Shown here: one piece after another, positions 15,757 through 25,411 of the stretch
Layout of the letters: every line of letters starts with the position of its first letter
Position numbering within the stretch: position 1 is the stretch's first letter
Source of the DNA: Desertibacillus haloalkaliphilus
GTDB lineage: Bacteria > Bacillota > Bacilli > Bacillales > KJ1-10-99
Length of the DNA stretch: 64,000 bases
Assembly (NCBI RefSeq): GCF_019039105.1
Contig: NZ_JAHPIV010000005.1
Span: forward strand, 1-64,000
Direction of reading: 5' to 3'
Position numbers and translations under genes: made by a program
Notes under the pieces: generated by a model
Told to the model about the DNA's origin: nothing
Seen by the model: the letters and a program-made list of their open reading frames with translations, nothing else
The model's database searches: none

Positions 15757-17184
15757 ATGAATACATATATAGAAACTGGTACCGAAGGACTCGATTATAT
15801 ATTAAATGGTGGGTTTCCTGTTGATTCTTCTATTCTATTAGAAGGGGCACCAGGGACTGGAAAGACGATCCTAGGTATGCAATTTCTATACCATGGCGCT
15901 GTAAATAGGAATGAGTCAGGTATCTATATTACATTCGAAGAGATGCCTGATCAGATATATAAGGAAATGCAAGCGTTTGGTTGGGATATCAAGAAGTTGG
16001 AGAAGGAAAATAAATTACGTGTTATTTGTATGTCTCCGGAGGTTTTACTCCAACAAATGAAGAAACCTAATGGTATTCTAGAGCAAATAATAAAAGAAAT
16101 CGATTGTAAGCGAATTGTGGTCGATAGTTTGAATCTGCTTCATTATGGGATCGATGACCAACTAAAGAAAAGACAGAGTGTTTATACGTTAAGGAATATT
16201 TTTCGTAAGTATGAGATCACATCATTATTAATTAACGAACAAATGAACCGCAATGACAGCGAAATTCCATTTTCAAGTTATGTAGTAGATGGGGTGATTA
16301 AACTAGCTCTGGAGGAGCAAAATACGATTTACCGGAAGCGAACGTTAGAAGTTTTAAAAATGAGAGGGTGCAGAATTCAGGAGGGAGAACATATTTATCG
16401 GATTACAGATTCGGGAATGTACCTCGTTCCGGCGCTATCCATGTTTGAGGATTTAGCGGTAACAGAGAACCAGAACAATATCCCAACAGGAATACCAGGA
16501 TTAGACAATATGTTAGCTGGTGGTATTCCAAGAGGAACAACATTTGTTTTAGATACGAATAGTAAAGCAAATTATAAATATATTACAACTTCGATCATTA
16601 TTAGTCGAATCCTAGCTGGTGAAAAAGTGATTATGCTGATGGGTAGTTCGATGACATATATGGAATTGGATCATATTTTCCAGTTATACGGTATCGAATT
16701 AAAGCAGCTAGTTACTAATGAGGAGATATATTTTATTGAGCACTATGATCGTTATATACCGGAAGGAATTCAACCTGCCATTATTAGAGTAGAGAACCTA
16801 AGTAACGAAGAGTATAAAAAAGTATTTCGTGAAAGGTTAGATAATCTAGTATTAGACACGATTGATAATGGACAGCGGTGGTTTATCTTTTATGATTTAA
16901 ATACGATTGTTTCCCTGCAGGGGAAAGACTTTATTAATAGTTATTACACGGAAATAACTGCTTTAATCAATTCATGGGAAATGAGTATGATTGCATTAAG
17001 TAACTTCACTGAGATTGGGAAAGAAACTTCAAGTTTCCTTGAGAGAACATCAAATGGAGTCTTCCAAACGTGGGTTGATGGGAATTATCAATATTTTCAG
17101 TTGAAAAAATCTCCTCAAGGAAATATGTCACAGCCTATGCTAGTCGAAAACATTCCGTCAAAGCCATTTATCAGGTTAGTGTAA
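15757..17184 (+). CDS. KaiC-like RecA-superfamily ATPase, second domain degenerate
   Basis: TTGGAGG precedes ATG 15757. The 475-residue protein has two KaiC-type domains. Domain 1 (about 1-235) starts TGTEGLDYILNGGFP and carries Walker A GAPGTGKT (30-37), the paired catalytic Glu in TFEEMP (61-62) and a Walker B ending in VVDS (Asp 123). Domain 2 (about 245-470) keeps GIPGLDNMLAGGIPRG, but its P-loop has become DTNSKANYK, with no GxxGxGK, so it probably cannot hydrolyse ATP. Cyanobacterial KaiC has two active domains plus kinase sites; this arrangement suggests an ATP-dependent signalling scaffold. First gene of a three-gene operon. Confidence 0.85.
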   Translation: MNTYIETGTEGLDYILNGGFPVDSSILLEGAPGTGKTILGMQFLYHGAVNRNESGIYITFEEMPDQIYKEMQAFGWDIKKLEKENKLRVICMSPEVLLQQMKKPNGILEQIIKEIDCKRIVVDSLNLLHYGIDDQLKKRQSVYTLRNIFRKYEITSLLINEQMNRNDSEIPFSSYVVDGVIKLALEEQNTIYRKRTLEVLKMRGCRIQEGEHIYRITDSGMYLVPALSMFEDLAVTENQNNIPTGIPGLDNMLAGGIPRGTTFVLDTNSKANYKYITTSIIISRILAGEKVIMLMGSSMTYMELDHIFQLYGIELKQLVTNEEIYFIEHYDRYIPEGIQPAIIRVENLSNEEYKKVFRERLDNLVLDTIDNGQRWFIFYDLNTIVSLQGKDFINSYYTEITALINSWEMSMIALSNFTEIGKETSSFLERTSNGVFQTWVDGNYQYFQLKKSPQGNMSQPMLVENIPSKPFIRLV

Positions 17185-17199
17185 AGGGGAGAAAAGAAG

Positions 17200-17445
17200 A
17201 TGGATCAATTAAAACTAAATCCATTATTAATTGAATGTACATTATTTTTTCAAGGGAATCCTTATGCATATGAGACGGTTGATGGCCTAGCTCTTCGAAT
17301 AGGGAGAGACCCTGAGGATCTATTTGAAATACTAAATCAAATGGTTGAAACTTCAGTTTTAGAGGTAGTTGGGACCGGAGAAAGTGCGATTTATCATTAT
17401 ATTAAACCAGTTGAAACCATTGATATGCAGCAGGAGCAACTATGA
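17200..17445 (+). CDS. Small winged-helix-like protein in the KaiC operon
   Basis: AAGGGGAGAAAAGAAG precedes ATG 17200, 15 bases after the kaiC-like stop. The 81-residue product has helices LLIECTLFFQGNP, VDGLALRIGRDPEDLFEILN and a strand pair ending SAIYHYIKPVE, consistent with a minimal winged helix. The stop overlaps the next start (ATGA), so translation with the PocR/LuxR gene is coupled. The C terminus resembles that of the protein at 19897 (IFQYIEPIET), so the two are probably paralogues. It may be a DNA-binding or adaptor subunit for the ATPase. Confidence 0.7.
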   Translation: MDQLKLNPLLIECTLFFQGNPYAYETVDGLALRIGRDPEDLFEILNQMVETSVLEVVGTGESAIYHYIKPVETIDMQQEQL

Positions 17446-19583
17446 ACAAATCAATAGATTTTATTCAAGATGTACAAGATACGTACGCGTCATTGACGAA
17501 ATTAACGATGTGCATAGTAGACAGTGAAGGGAATTTTTTGACAGATATATCTACTCAAAATACATTATCTAGTTTAATTCATCAACATTGTGGGATTGAA
17601 AAATATGTTCAAGAAAGTATAGATTCACTTAGGGGGATCCCAAAAACAATACTAATCGATACCCCTTTAGGATTAAAATATATTGTTTCACCGATAAAGG
17701 TTCAAGGGCAGATCACTCATTATCTTTTGGCAGGAGATTTATTAGAGAAAGGCACCCGATCATTTGTCAGTAAGTTTATATTGAAAAACTTTCAGGAAAT
17801 TAATGGGCTTGTAGAAGAAGTGGAAACTCTACCGGAACTGTCTAGGGAAGTAATTGCTGAAAGGCTTAAGAAGGTGGAGAAAGCAGCAGAGATCATTGAA
17901 GCGTCTTTAGCCTGCTTTAATGAACAAGAGCATAGGAGTCAAACGTCTTTCCTTAGTGAAACGCTTGAATCTATTAGGGTAGAGAAGGTCGTGACATTAA
18001 ATTCTACAATCGATAAAATGATTGAACTATATTCTGAAGTAGACTTTGTGGGACTAGCATTAAAAAGTGAAAATGATCAATTTACGGTTGATGCTTTTCA
18101 CGGTGAAAATGCGGAATCGTTCAAAGGCCACTCTTTTTCGATGGGGGAAGGGTTTTTAGGACATACAGCCGCTGTTCAGCAGTACAAGTTTTGGAAAGAT
18201 GTTCGAAATGATCCTCGGAGTAATGGGTTTGAAAAGTACGGGTTACATCCCATTAGTATTTTTAGCGTCCCAGTCTATGAAGAGCAAATAGTTATTGGGA
18301 TTTTATTTGGTGGTAGCACGAAAAAAGAAATAAACGATAAAGCAGTCCTAGAACAAATGAAACTAAATTCTTCGCTGTTAAGTGTTTTAGTTTCATATCA
18401 ACATATTAAAGAAAACCTTCAAAATCACCTTATGGAGCTCGCGACTTTTAATGAAATTTTTCGTGTAATTACTACAGTGAAAGATATAAAAAGAATTCTT
18501 TACATCTTAGTGGATATTAGTACTAACATTATAAGAGGCCCATTTTCGTGCATTGTTTACAAATCATTGTCGAATCCATCCAAAATGGATGTTGTTTCGC
18601 GAGGGTTAACCGCAGCGGAAATAAATGACTATGGTCATGATGTGGCTCAGAGAATTTCATCATACTCTGTTGGTGATTTTGATATTGAACATCCCCAAAT
18701 TAAAACAACGAATTGGGGAGTTAGAGTACTAGAACTACCGCTCTGTTATAACGGAGTGCTATATGGGGTATTAAGTATTGGTCTAAACCCTCATAATAAG
18801 GATGAGTTTAACGCTTTTTTATCAAGTTTAGCTGTCGCCGGTGGTATTGCCATTCATCTATGTCAAGATTTTCAAGAAATCAGCAAAGAAGATCAATCCT
18901 TATCACTGTTACAGGACGTTATTAGTCAACATGATCAGAAATCATATGATTTTTCGATTAAATTGAAAAAGATGGTTGAGGATTTCACGATTTACCTTGG
19001 TGAGAATGGTTTTAAGGACCTTAATAAAGTTAGTGGATTAGCTATTTATGATCTGAATTTTTTGGAGAAATATATTCAAAATAATGATTTGCTTAAGATA
19101 GTAGAGGGTTGTAAAAAGGTTTTGAATCATGAACCTATTAGGAGAAGAGATAGCCAAATATTGGGGCTTGTTTATAAGTTCCTAGCTGAAGGTGAAACGA
19201 TCGAGGTTGTGGAAAATTGGTTAGATATTGATAAAGATATTCGATCAAATTTTATATCTTTTATAAACCAAAGATCTATAACTGAAACTAACATTACATT
19301 AGAACGTAGCGATTCTCCTATTGTTAATAAAAGGTTGAACAATGAAAATGATAATCTTATTCTTAAGGAGAAGCTTCAATTATCAACAAGGGAAATTGAC
19401 GTTTTGAATGTTGTGCTAAGAGGATATAATAATCGTGAAATTGCAAAGAGACTATTTATCAGTGAACATACAGTAAAGAATCACATTACTCGAATCTTCC
19501 AAAAGCTTGATGTAAACGATCGTTCACAAGCAATTGCTAAAGTGTATCAATTAGGATATACACCAAATAAAAGTGATATATGA
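17442..19583 (+). CDS. PocR-GAF-GAF-LuxR transcriptional regulator
   Basis: ATG 17442 overlaps the previous stop. The 713-residue protein begins with a PocR-type sensory domain (about 1-165; FIQDVQDTYASLTKLTMCIV and a YIVSPIKVQGQITHYLLAG strand set). Two GAF domains follow (about 190-330, with FSMGEGFLGHTAA, and 345-480, with ELPLCYNGVLYGVLSIG), then a helical linker and a C-terminal LuxR helix-turn-helix (about 645-705; LSTREIDVLNVVLRGYNNRE, then HTVKNHI). It has no receiver domain or membrane segment, so it should sense a cytosolic ligand. Coupling to the KaiC-like ATPase implies joint function. Confidence 0.8.
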   Translation: MNKSIDFIQDVQDTYASLTKLTMCIVDSEGNFLTDISTQNTLSSLIHQHCGIEKYVQESIDSLRGIPKTILIDTPLGLKYIVSPIKVQGQITHYLLAGDLLEKGTRSFVSKFILKNFQEINGLVEEVETLPELSREVIAERLKKVEKAAEIIEASLACFNEQEHRSQTSFLSETLESIRVEKVVTLNSTIDKMIELYSEVDFVGLALKSENDQFTVDAFHGENAESFKGHSFSMGEGFLGHTAAVQQYKFWKDVRNDPRSNGFEKYGLHPISIFSVPVYEEQIVIGILFGGSTKKEINDKAVLEQMKLNSSLLSVLVSYQHIKENLQNHLMELATFNEIFRVITTVKDIKRILYILVDISTNIIRGPFSCIVYKSLSNPSKMDVVSRGLTAAEINDYGHDVAQRISSYSVGDFDIEHPQIKTTNWGVRVLELPLCYNGVLYGVLSIGLNPHNKDEFNAFLSSLAVAGGIAIHLCQDFQEISKEDQSLSLLQDVISQHDQKSYDFSIKLKKMVEDFTIYLGENGFKDLNKVSGLAIYDLNFLEKYIQNNDLLKIVEGCKKVLNHEPIRRRDSQILGLVYKFLAEGETIEVVENWLDIDKDIRSNFISFINQRSITETNITLERSDSPIVNKRLNNENDNLILKEKLQLSTREIDVLNVVLRGYNNREIAKRLFISEHTVKNHITRIFQKLDVNDRSQAIAKVYQLGYTPNKSDI

Positions 19584-19628
19584 CGGCTGTTCTTTGAGCA
19601 TTGCTCAAGGAATGGCCGTTTTTAATTT
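19582..19628 (+). terminator. Terminator of the KaiC-PocR/LuxR operon
   Basis: ACGGCTGTTCTTTGAGC pairs with GCTCAAGGAATGGCCGT around ATT, followed by TTTTAATTT. It overlaps the stop codon. Confidence 0.8.
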
Positions 19629-19794
19629 CAATAACAGAATACCCTACCGTCTATTTTTACCGAAAGATAAATAGGAAAAGATTCCTTCTCTATTTTAAAA
19701 CAGGTTTTGGAATAGTATGCATTTCCTAATGGTATCTTATCCTTTGTTGCACCTTATGTAACTATAAGATTAATGATAATTAATAAGGAATAAA

Positions 19795-19850
19795 AATAGG
19801 AATACTCGCTGATTACGAAAACGCCATTTATGTGGATAATAAAATAGCAT
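19795..19850 (+). promoter_or_regulatory. Upstream block shared with the region before the 25.4-kb kinase
   Basis: AGGAATACTCGCTGATTACG here and AGGAATACACGGCGATTACG near 25216 match closely and are followed in both places by GATAATA(A/C)A. It may be a promoter or a binding site of one of the LuxR-type regulators. The rest of 19629-19896 has no gene. Confidence 0.4.
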
Positions 19851-19896
19851 TGATAAGATCAATCAATATAATTATAGGGGGCTGTATAAAATTACA

Positions 19897-20130
19897 TTGA
19901 GATATGGTAATACAGCAACGTCGAGGGACTCAGAGGCTATTTTGAAAGTAACACAAGTAACACTTGCATTGATAAAAAGTAAAAGTGTTGTATGTAGCTC
20001 CAGAAACAATAGTCGATTACAAGAGCTAGAGCGACTTAGTGATCAAAAAATAGTTCTAAAATATAAAGTAGGGGAAGAGGTGATATTTCAATATATTGAA
20101 CCTATAGAAACCGAAATCTACTTACAATAA
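19897..20130 (+). CDS. Possible paralogue of the small winged-helix protein, perhaps degenerate
   Basis: TTG 19897 follows ATAGGGGGCTGTATAAAATTAC; the spacing is long. The 77-residue frame contains LKVTQVTLALIKSKSVVC, ELERLSDQKIVLKYKVG and EEVIFQYIEPIETE. Its last 20 residues align with the end of the 17200 product (AIYHYIKPVET), but the N-terminal helices differ and the start is poor, so this may be a decaying copy or a distinct small regulator. It lies between the KaiC operon terminator and the PilZ gene. Confidence 0.45.
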   Translation: MRYGNTATSRDSEAILKVTQVTLALIKSKSVVCSSRNNSRLQELERLSDQKIVLKYKVGEEVIFQYIEPIETEIYLQ

Positions 20131-20224
20131 ATATACTATTGGTTTGTTAATCATCCGTTATTTATCTTAATATATTAAATCAGTTTGGTGACTATAATTA
20201 ACAATCTTTAAGAGGTGATGGGAT

Positions 20225-20590
20225 ATGTTATATAAACGGGAAGAAACATTTCGATATGAATTTCAACCTCCATTAACATGTACATTCAACATTATAAAAA
20301 TTAATGGAGAGGAGATCGAAAGTAATCAAGGTCAAGGGAAAATACAAGATATTAGTCCATCTGGGTTGAAATTAATGTCAATGTTAGATTTACAGGTAAC
20401 ACGTAATGAAATAGATGTCGAAGTGTATTTTACTATGCTTTCAGATTGGGTTGTACGGGGAAGAGTAGTTTGGCAAAAGGTAGCGAATATGAATGAATAT
20501 TATTACGGCATCGATTTGTCTACGGACATTGGTGAGAGTGAAGATATGATAAATGGGCTAAAAGAATATATCCGACAGGAAAACGATTAA
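20225..20590 (+). CDS. PilZ-domain c-di-GMP effector
   Basis: AAGAGGTGATGGGAT precedes ATG 20225. The 121-residue protein is a single PilZ domain. The N-terminal arginine motif reads YKREETFRYEF, with the two Arg five positions apart, one more than the usual RxxxR. The second ligand motif is DISPSG, fitting (D/N)xSxxG, and a GRVVWQK strand and a YYYGIDL strand follow. It should bind c-di-GMP and act through an unknown partner. The next gene encodes a diguanylate cyclase, a natural pairing. The altered Arg spacing makes affinity uncertain. Confidence 0.8.
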   Translation: MLYKREETFRYEFQPPLTCTFNIIKINGEEIESNQGQGKIQDISPSGLKLMSMLDLQVTRNEIDVEVYFTMLSDWVVRGRVVWQKVANMNEYYYGIDLSTDIGESEDMINGLKEYIRQEND

Positions 20591-20653
20591 GTGTTTGTAA
20601 TAATGACTGATCGTTTATCAGTTAGCTCAATAGGTTTATGAGGAGACTATAGA

Positions 20654-21865
20654 ATGAAGAATGAGGTTAACGTTCACAAAAAAAGATGGTTAGTCCTTGT
20701 TGTTATTTTAGTAATAGCGGCTATAGATATTTATCAACATACCAAAAGTGGTTTTAGCGTAGAAATGTGGTTGCGTTTATCGGGGATATTATTTATTAGC
20801 TACAGTGTGTGGAGACTAGGCGGTAAATATGAACAAAAATATGAAAGTTATAATCAATTGTTACATGAAAAAGAACAGATAAAAGATCGGCTAATGGTAG
20901 TTAGCAATAAAAAAGAGGAGTACGAAAATCTATTTAATTCCCTTGATGGGGCAATCTATAGTTTTGATCTTTCAAATCAAGATATCTATTATTCTGCAGG
21001 TATTAACGAAGTATACGGATATTCACAAGATGCATTTAAAGATCATCATGAATTATGGAAGGAAATGGTTCATGAGGAGGATGTTACGAAAGTTGAAGAG
21101 GCCGAAAAACAATTGCTGACAGGAGAAACGGTGAGAGTCGAGTATCGCATTCTTCATCCTGAATTAGGACAAAGGTGGTTAATTAAAATATCTTCACCAA
21201 CCTTAAACAAGGATGGGATTCTGACAAAAATTAATGGTCAATTCATGGATATTACAGATCGAAAAGAATTAGAAAATAAACTAAAACAAATGGCATATTA
21301 TGATGAGCTAACCGATTTGCCAAATCGAAAATATTTATATAGTTACATTAGGAAGGCGTTAGCTCGTGCGAAGCGTAGTAAACATAATTTTTCACTTATG
21401 TTTATTGACCTTGATGATTTTAAAATTGTCAATGATACGATGGGACACGAAGTTGGGGATAAATTGCTTAAGGCAGTAGTAAATCGTATAAATGATTGTA
21501 TTAGAGAAGAAGATCTTATTGCTCGAATTGGTGGAGATGAATTTATCGTTGTTTTTGAAGAAACAACGAAGGATCAAATAGAAGTCATTTCAAGCCGTTT
21601 ATTCAATAGCGTAGCACTTCCCTATACAATCGATGAAAACGAAGTGAATATTTCTGTAAGTATTGGGATCAGCATGTATCCAGATGATGGAGAAGATAAA
21701 GAAACATTGATTGATCACGCTGACAAAGCAATGTATTTCGCAAAAAGTACAGGAAAAAATAATTATAAAATCTATACACATGATTTACATGAAGTAAAGT
21801 CAAATAACATTGGACTATTAGAAAAATTAATGAACACGATACAAAACTCTAAAATATTTAAATGA
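20654..21865 (+). CDS. Membrane PAS-GGDEF diguanylate cyclase
   Basis: GAGGAGACTATAGA precedes ATG 20654. The 403-residue protein has two N-terminal helices (about 12-30 and 38-55), a coiled coil, a PAS domain (about 90-210) ending FMDITDRKELE, and a GGDEF domain (about 225-385). The active-site motif RIGGDEF (near 292-298) is intact, and REED five residues upstream is a standard RxxD inhibitory site, so it should make c-di-GMP with product feedback. It sits 63 bases after the PilZ gene and just before a c-di-GMP riboswitch. Confidence 0.9.
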   Translation: MKNEVNVHKKRWLVLVVILVIAAIDIYQHTKSGFSVEMWLRLSGILFISYSVWRLGGKYEQKYESYNQLLHEKEQIKDRLMVVSNKKEEYENLFNSLDGAIYSFDLSNQDIYYSAGINEVYGYSQDAFKDHHELWKEMVHEEDVTKVEEAEKQLLTGETVRVEYRILHPELGQRWLIKISSPTLNKDGILTKINGQFMDITDRKELENKLKQMAYYDELTDLPNRKYLYSYIRKALARAKRSKHNFSLMFIDLDDFKIVNDTMGHEVGDKLLKAVVNRINDCIREEDLIARIGGDEFIVVFEETTKDQIEVISSRLFNSVALPYTIDENEVNISVSIGISMYPDDGEDKETLIDHADKAMYFAKSTGKNNYKIYTHDLHEVKSNNIGLLEKLMNTIQNSKIFK

Positions 21866-21976
21866 CCTTTCGCAAAGAATGGTTATATGCTACCACCGCT
21901 AATTAATAAAAAAGTTCCATATTAGTAGTATTTATATCGTTTCAAACACAGCAGTTTTAAAATTTAACTTGATAAA

Positions 21977-22050
21977 GGCAAACTTATCGAAAGATAAGGG
22001 CGCAAAGCTGCGGGCCTAAAGCACAATTATGCTATGGTAGCCGGGTTGCC
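21977..22050 (+). promoter_or_regulatory. Cyclic di-GMP-I (GEMM) riboswitch
   Basis: GGCAAACTTATC, then a GAAA tetraloop closed by GATAAG, GGCGCAAAGCTGCGGGCCTA, a variable arm, and GGTAGCCGGGTTGCC. The outer stem GGCAA/TTGCC and the GCAAAGC and GGTAGCCGGGTT elements match the GEMM-I consensus I know. It is followed by a terminator and then the NarL-type regulator and MCP genes. Confidence 0.92.
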
Positions 22051-22068
22051 AAAGAATACTAGAAGTAC

Positions 22069-22101
22069 AAGTGAGCCTAGTTTCTTGGGGTCACTTTTTT
22101 T
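22069..22101 (+). terminator. Terminator in the expression platform of the riboswitch
   Basis: AAGTGAGCC pairs with GGGGTCACTT and leads into a run of seven T. Placed 19 bases after the aptamer, it indicates control by transcription termination. 22102-22212 contains only the ribosome binding site of the next gene. Confidence 0.85.
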
Positions 22102-22212
22102 ATAAAAACGACGGAATATTAAAAAATATCTGTTCTTTTAATTATAATGTGTTGATAGGATTTTAAAAAATTATTAGAAAGAATGAATAGTAACTATAAG
22201 GGCGGGTTATTG

Positions 22213-22863
22213 ATGGAACAAAAAAAGATAACGATTATTTCGGATTCTGATTCACTATTTACATTAATTGAGAATGCTTTGGGAAGTGATTGGATATTAG
22301 AACAAATAAAAACAAAAAATTTCGTAGGGAATATTAGAGCGGACATATTTGTTATTGATAGTGATTGTGAAGGATCACAATCTTTAAATCTTCTTAAAGA
22401 AATGAACCAAGAGAATCCAACATCACAAAAATATATTGTAGTAACAAAGTCAACTGATTATGATATAAAACGCTTTTTAAAATATGGTGCTACAGGATTG
22501 TTTCCATTGAAGTCCTATAACAGCCAGTCATTATCAAAACTTGTAGAAGCTATTCGTAACGGGTATTCATATTTAGATGCTGAAGCCACTCGAGTTGTCA
22601 TAAGTGAATACCAAAAACTCCTAATTCCTAAATCCATGAGTAATAATTCACAATTCTCTTGTGAATTACTAACAGAGCGGGAAATAGAAATCTTAGAATT
22701 ACTATCATTTGGTTTGACAAATAAGGAAATTGGCAACTCTATTTATCTTAGTCCATATACGGTAAGCAATTATATAAACATTATATTAAAAAAGTTAAAT
22801 GTCCCTGATCGTACATCAGCAGCTGTTACAGCGATTAAGAATGGGTGGGTGTCATTAAGCTGA
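22213..22863 (+). CDS. NarL/LuxR-type response regulator
   Basis: AAGGGCGGG precedes ATG 22213; ATG 22183 has a weaker site. The product (216 residues) has an atypical receiver domain (about 1-120): SDSD near the start, a phosphoacceptor-like Asp in FVIDSD, and a Lys in LFPLKS. A LuxR helix-turn-helix follows (about 150-210; LTEREIEILELLSFGLTNKE, then YTVSNYI). It lies directly behind the c-di-GMP riboswitch terminator, so its expression should depend on c-di-GMP. The MCP gene follows at 70 bases. No paired kinase is adjacent; the kinase at 25412 is a candidate partner. Confidence 0.8.
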   Translation: MEQKKITIISDSDSLFTLIENALGSDWILEQIKTKNFVGNIRADIFVIDSDCEGSQSLNLLKEMNQENPTSQKYIVVTKSTDYDIKRFLKYGATGLFPLKSYNSQSLSKLVEAIRNGYSYLDAEATRVVISEYQKLLIPKSMSNNSQFSCELLTEREIEILELLSFGLTNKEIGNSIYLSPYTVSNYINIILKKLNVPDRTSAAVTAIKNGWVSLS

Positions 22864-22933
22864 TGAGAGGAGATAATTCACAATGTTTCGCTCTGAATCT
22901 AGGGGAATGAAATATTACTTTAAGGAGTCTAAT

Positions 22934-24985
22934 ATGAAGCAAAGGATTTTTAAAAATCGTCTATTTCTTAAAATATTTTCTGTTTTTATTATTTGTATGT
23001 TGATGCCCATGGTTATCAACATCGTGTATACGTTGTATGCAACTTCTAATGCATTGGAAAATGAAGCAAGTCGTTCATTAACTCATCTTGCAGTGGAAAA
23101 GAACAAGCAAGTGGATTCTGTCTTTCATTCACAGTTTGACATTTCTCATTCAATTATTAATGACCTATATGTGACTGATTTTTTTAATGAACTAGCTGAA
23201 ACCAATGAAGTGAATCAAGTACAATTAAGTGCCATTGCCAAAAGCTTGGAAGAACGAGTGGCTACATCCGATGGTTTATATGAAAATATGTTCTATTCTT
23301 ACGATAATCAAGTCTTGGTAGATGGGGTAGGACAAGTATCAGTGGGGCACGTCTTTGACAGACAACTAGAAGCTTATTATTATGAGCAGCTTGAAAATCC
23401 TGGTGTATCGGCTAGTGAATATATGTATTCACCTATAACAGAAAGACCTGTAATTGCTGTCTCAAACTCTTTATTTAACGAGGAGGGTGAACTTTTATCC
23501 GTTTTTGTTATGTCTGTAGATATCAATCGTTTGACGGAAGAATTAGTGCAAGGAACTTCAGAGCAAAATGTTCATACGATGATTATTGACCCTGAAGGAT
23601 TGGTGATTGCATCTGGTAGAAGTGATCAAAGCCTTGATTTAAATTTTATGAGTGAAGAGCACGGTCAAGAAATTCAAGATTTTTATTTAAGCATGGAACA
23701 AAACAGTTCGGGAAGTGGACATTTTACGCTAAATGGTACTAAAAATATCGGCTCATTTGTGACGAATGAAAAGAACGGGTTAAAAATCTTAACGTATATG
23801 CCTGTTGAGCAGTATATGGGAAAAGTGGAGGATTTAAAGTTCAGTATTATTCTCGTGATTACATTTAGTGTTATCGTGGCTAGTGTAATTGTTATCTTCC
23901 GTATCTTAACTATTATTAAGCCGATTCGCCTAGTTACAAAAGCCGCTCAAAAAATTGCAAATGGGGATTTAACAACTCAACAATTAAAGATTAGGAGCAA
24001 TGACGAAATTGGTGAATTAGCAGACTCATTTAATACAATGTTATTGAAGTTAAAAGAAATTATAACACAGGTCCGTTTGTCTTCAGAAAAAGTAGCAGCT
24101 TCAGGGGAAGAATTGTCGAGCACTTCTCATCAATCCTCTTTAATAAGTAAACAAGTTGCTAATGCAATTCAAACAGTTTCTGTAGGTGCGGAAGACCAAT
24201 CCTCTAAAGCCTCCGAAAGCGCTGATCGAATAAGAGAGATGGCTTCCGGGGTCGTACAAGTAGCCGATAATGCGAAAATGGTGGCTAATTCATCGGAACT
24301 GGCCAATAAGAAAGCAAATGATGGTTCTAGTAAGATCTTTGACTTTATTACAGAAAGCGAAATGATTCATGAAAATATTCATAACACAGCGACAAAAGTA
24401 AAAAGTCTAGAAGAACGGTCGAAAAAAATTGGCGAGATTGTTGAAGTTATTTCTAATATTTCAGATCAAACCAACCTACTTGCTTTAAATGCCTCTATTG
24501 AAGCAGCTAGAGCCGGAGAACATGGACGTGGTTTCGCAGTTGTTGCCAATGAGGTTCGTAAGTTAGCCGAACAATCTAAACAATCGTCTATACAAATCCA
24601 TGAATTGGTTACTAGCATTTTAATTGAAACAGAAAATACAGTGCTATCAATTAATGACACTGTAAGTCAGTCATCCAATGGGGTTGCAGCAATTAAATCA
24701 GTACAGCCAATTTTTAGTGATATTCAACTTTCTATTAATGAAGTAACAAAGCAAATACTAGAAGTTTCTGAAGCGACGAATCATATGAGTTCCTCTATCG
24801 AAGGTGTTGTGACTTCGATGAATGAAATTGAAAGTACATCGATTAGCACAACATCGCAAAGCCAGCAAGTGTCAGCTTCTATGGAAAAGCAGTTAACGTC
24901 ATCTAAAGAAATAACAAACTCAGCTCAATCACTAGCAAAATTAGCTGATGAATTACAGGATTTAGTGAAAACATTTAAACTTTAA
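22934..24985 (+). CDS. Methyl-accepting chemotaxis protein with extracellular dCache-type sensor
   Basis: AAGGAG sits six bases before ATG 22934; ATG 22883 with GAGAGGAG is an alternative that adds 17 residues. The 683-residue receptor has TM1 (about 10-32), a large extracellular domain (about 35-300) of Cache type with [22 protein letters not shown]2 (about 302-324), HAMP ([17 protein letters not shown]) and a cytoplasmic signalling domain. Its hairpin tip [20 protein letters not shown] is near 515-535. The riboswitch upstream makes it a c-di-GMP-controlled receptor. Confidence 0.88.
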   Translation: MKQRIFKNRLFLKIFSVFIICMLMPMVINIVYTLYATSNALENEASRSLTHLAVEKNKQVDSVFHSQFDISHSIINDLYVTDFFNELAETNEVNQVQLSAIAKSLEERVATSDGLYENMFYSYDNQVLVDGVGQVSVGHVFDRQLEAYYYEQLENPGVSASEYMYSPITERPVIAVSNSLFNEEGELLSVFVMSVDINRLTEELVQGTSEQNVHTMIIDPEGLVIASGRSDQSLDLNFMSEEHGQEIQDFYLSMEQNSSGSGHFTLNGTKNIGSFVTNEKNGLKILTYMPVEQYMGKVEDLKFSIILVITFSVIVASVIVIFRILTIIKPIRLVTKAAQKIANGDLTTQQLKIRSNDEIGELADSFNTMLLKLKEIITQVRLSSEKVAASGEELSSTSHQSSLISKQVANAIQTVSVGAEDQSSKASESADRIREMASGVVQVADNAKMVANSSELANKKANDGSSKIFDFITESEMIHENIHNTATKVKSLEERSKKIGEIVEVISNISDQTNLLALNASIEAARAGEHGRGFAVVANEVRKLAEQSKQSSIQIHELVTSILIETENTVLSINDTVSQSSNGVAAIKSVQPIFSDIQLSINEVTKQILEVSEATNHMSSSIEGVVTSMNEIESTSISTTSQSQQVSASMEKQLTSSKEITNSAQSLAKLADELQDLVKTFKL

Positions 24986-25411
24986 GACTAGTTTAGTACT
25001 AGTAGAAAAAACATCTTATCTCCTATAGCTTTTAATGATGTAAATCGAAATCTCTATAGTAGTTTGGTATTAAGCAAGGTACTACCTTAGGATTGAATTC
25101 CTAATTTCAACCACGTTTATATCATGGTTTTTACTATACTAGTTCTATTCGCGTGGCGGAGTCTAATTATGTGGACTATTTATTATTCAATAGGTAGAAA
25201 ATAGGAAGAAAAGTAGGAATACACGGCGATTACGGAAATGTTCAATTCATAGATAATACAAGTGGGTAAAAAAGTAGTTTATAAAATTGTTTGAAGGGGA
25301 TCAGCAACACCTATAGATTAATCACCTAGAGAGTAAATAACAGTTAGTGACCGAAAATGTATGAGAGTGTAATTATTGGAATATTCTAATATTTTGATTG
25401 TGGGTGATATT
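24986..25411 (+). promoter_or_regulatory. Intergenic region with the shared upstream block
   Basis: There is no gene here. AGGAATACACGGCGATTACG near 25216-25235 repeats the block at 19797, and GATAATACA follows. The kinase gene begins about 180 bases later, so the block could belong to its promoter region. ACTAGT-TTAGT-ACTAGT just after the MCP stop is a weak inverted repeat. Confidence 0.35.
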
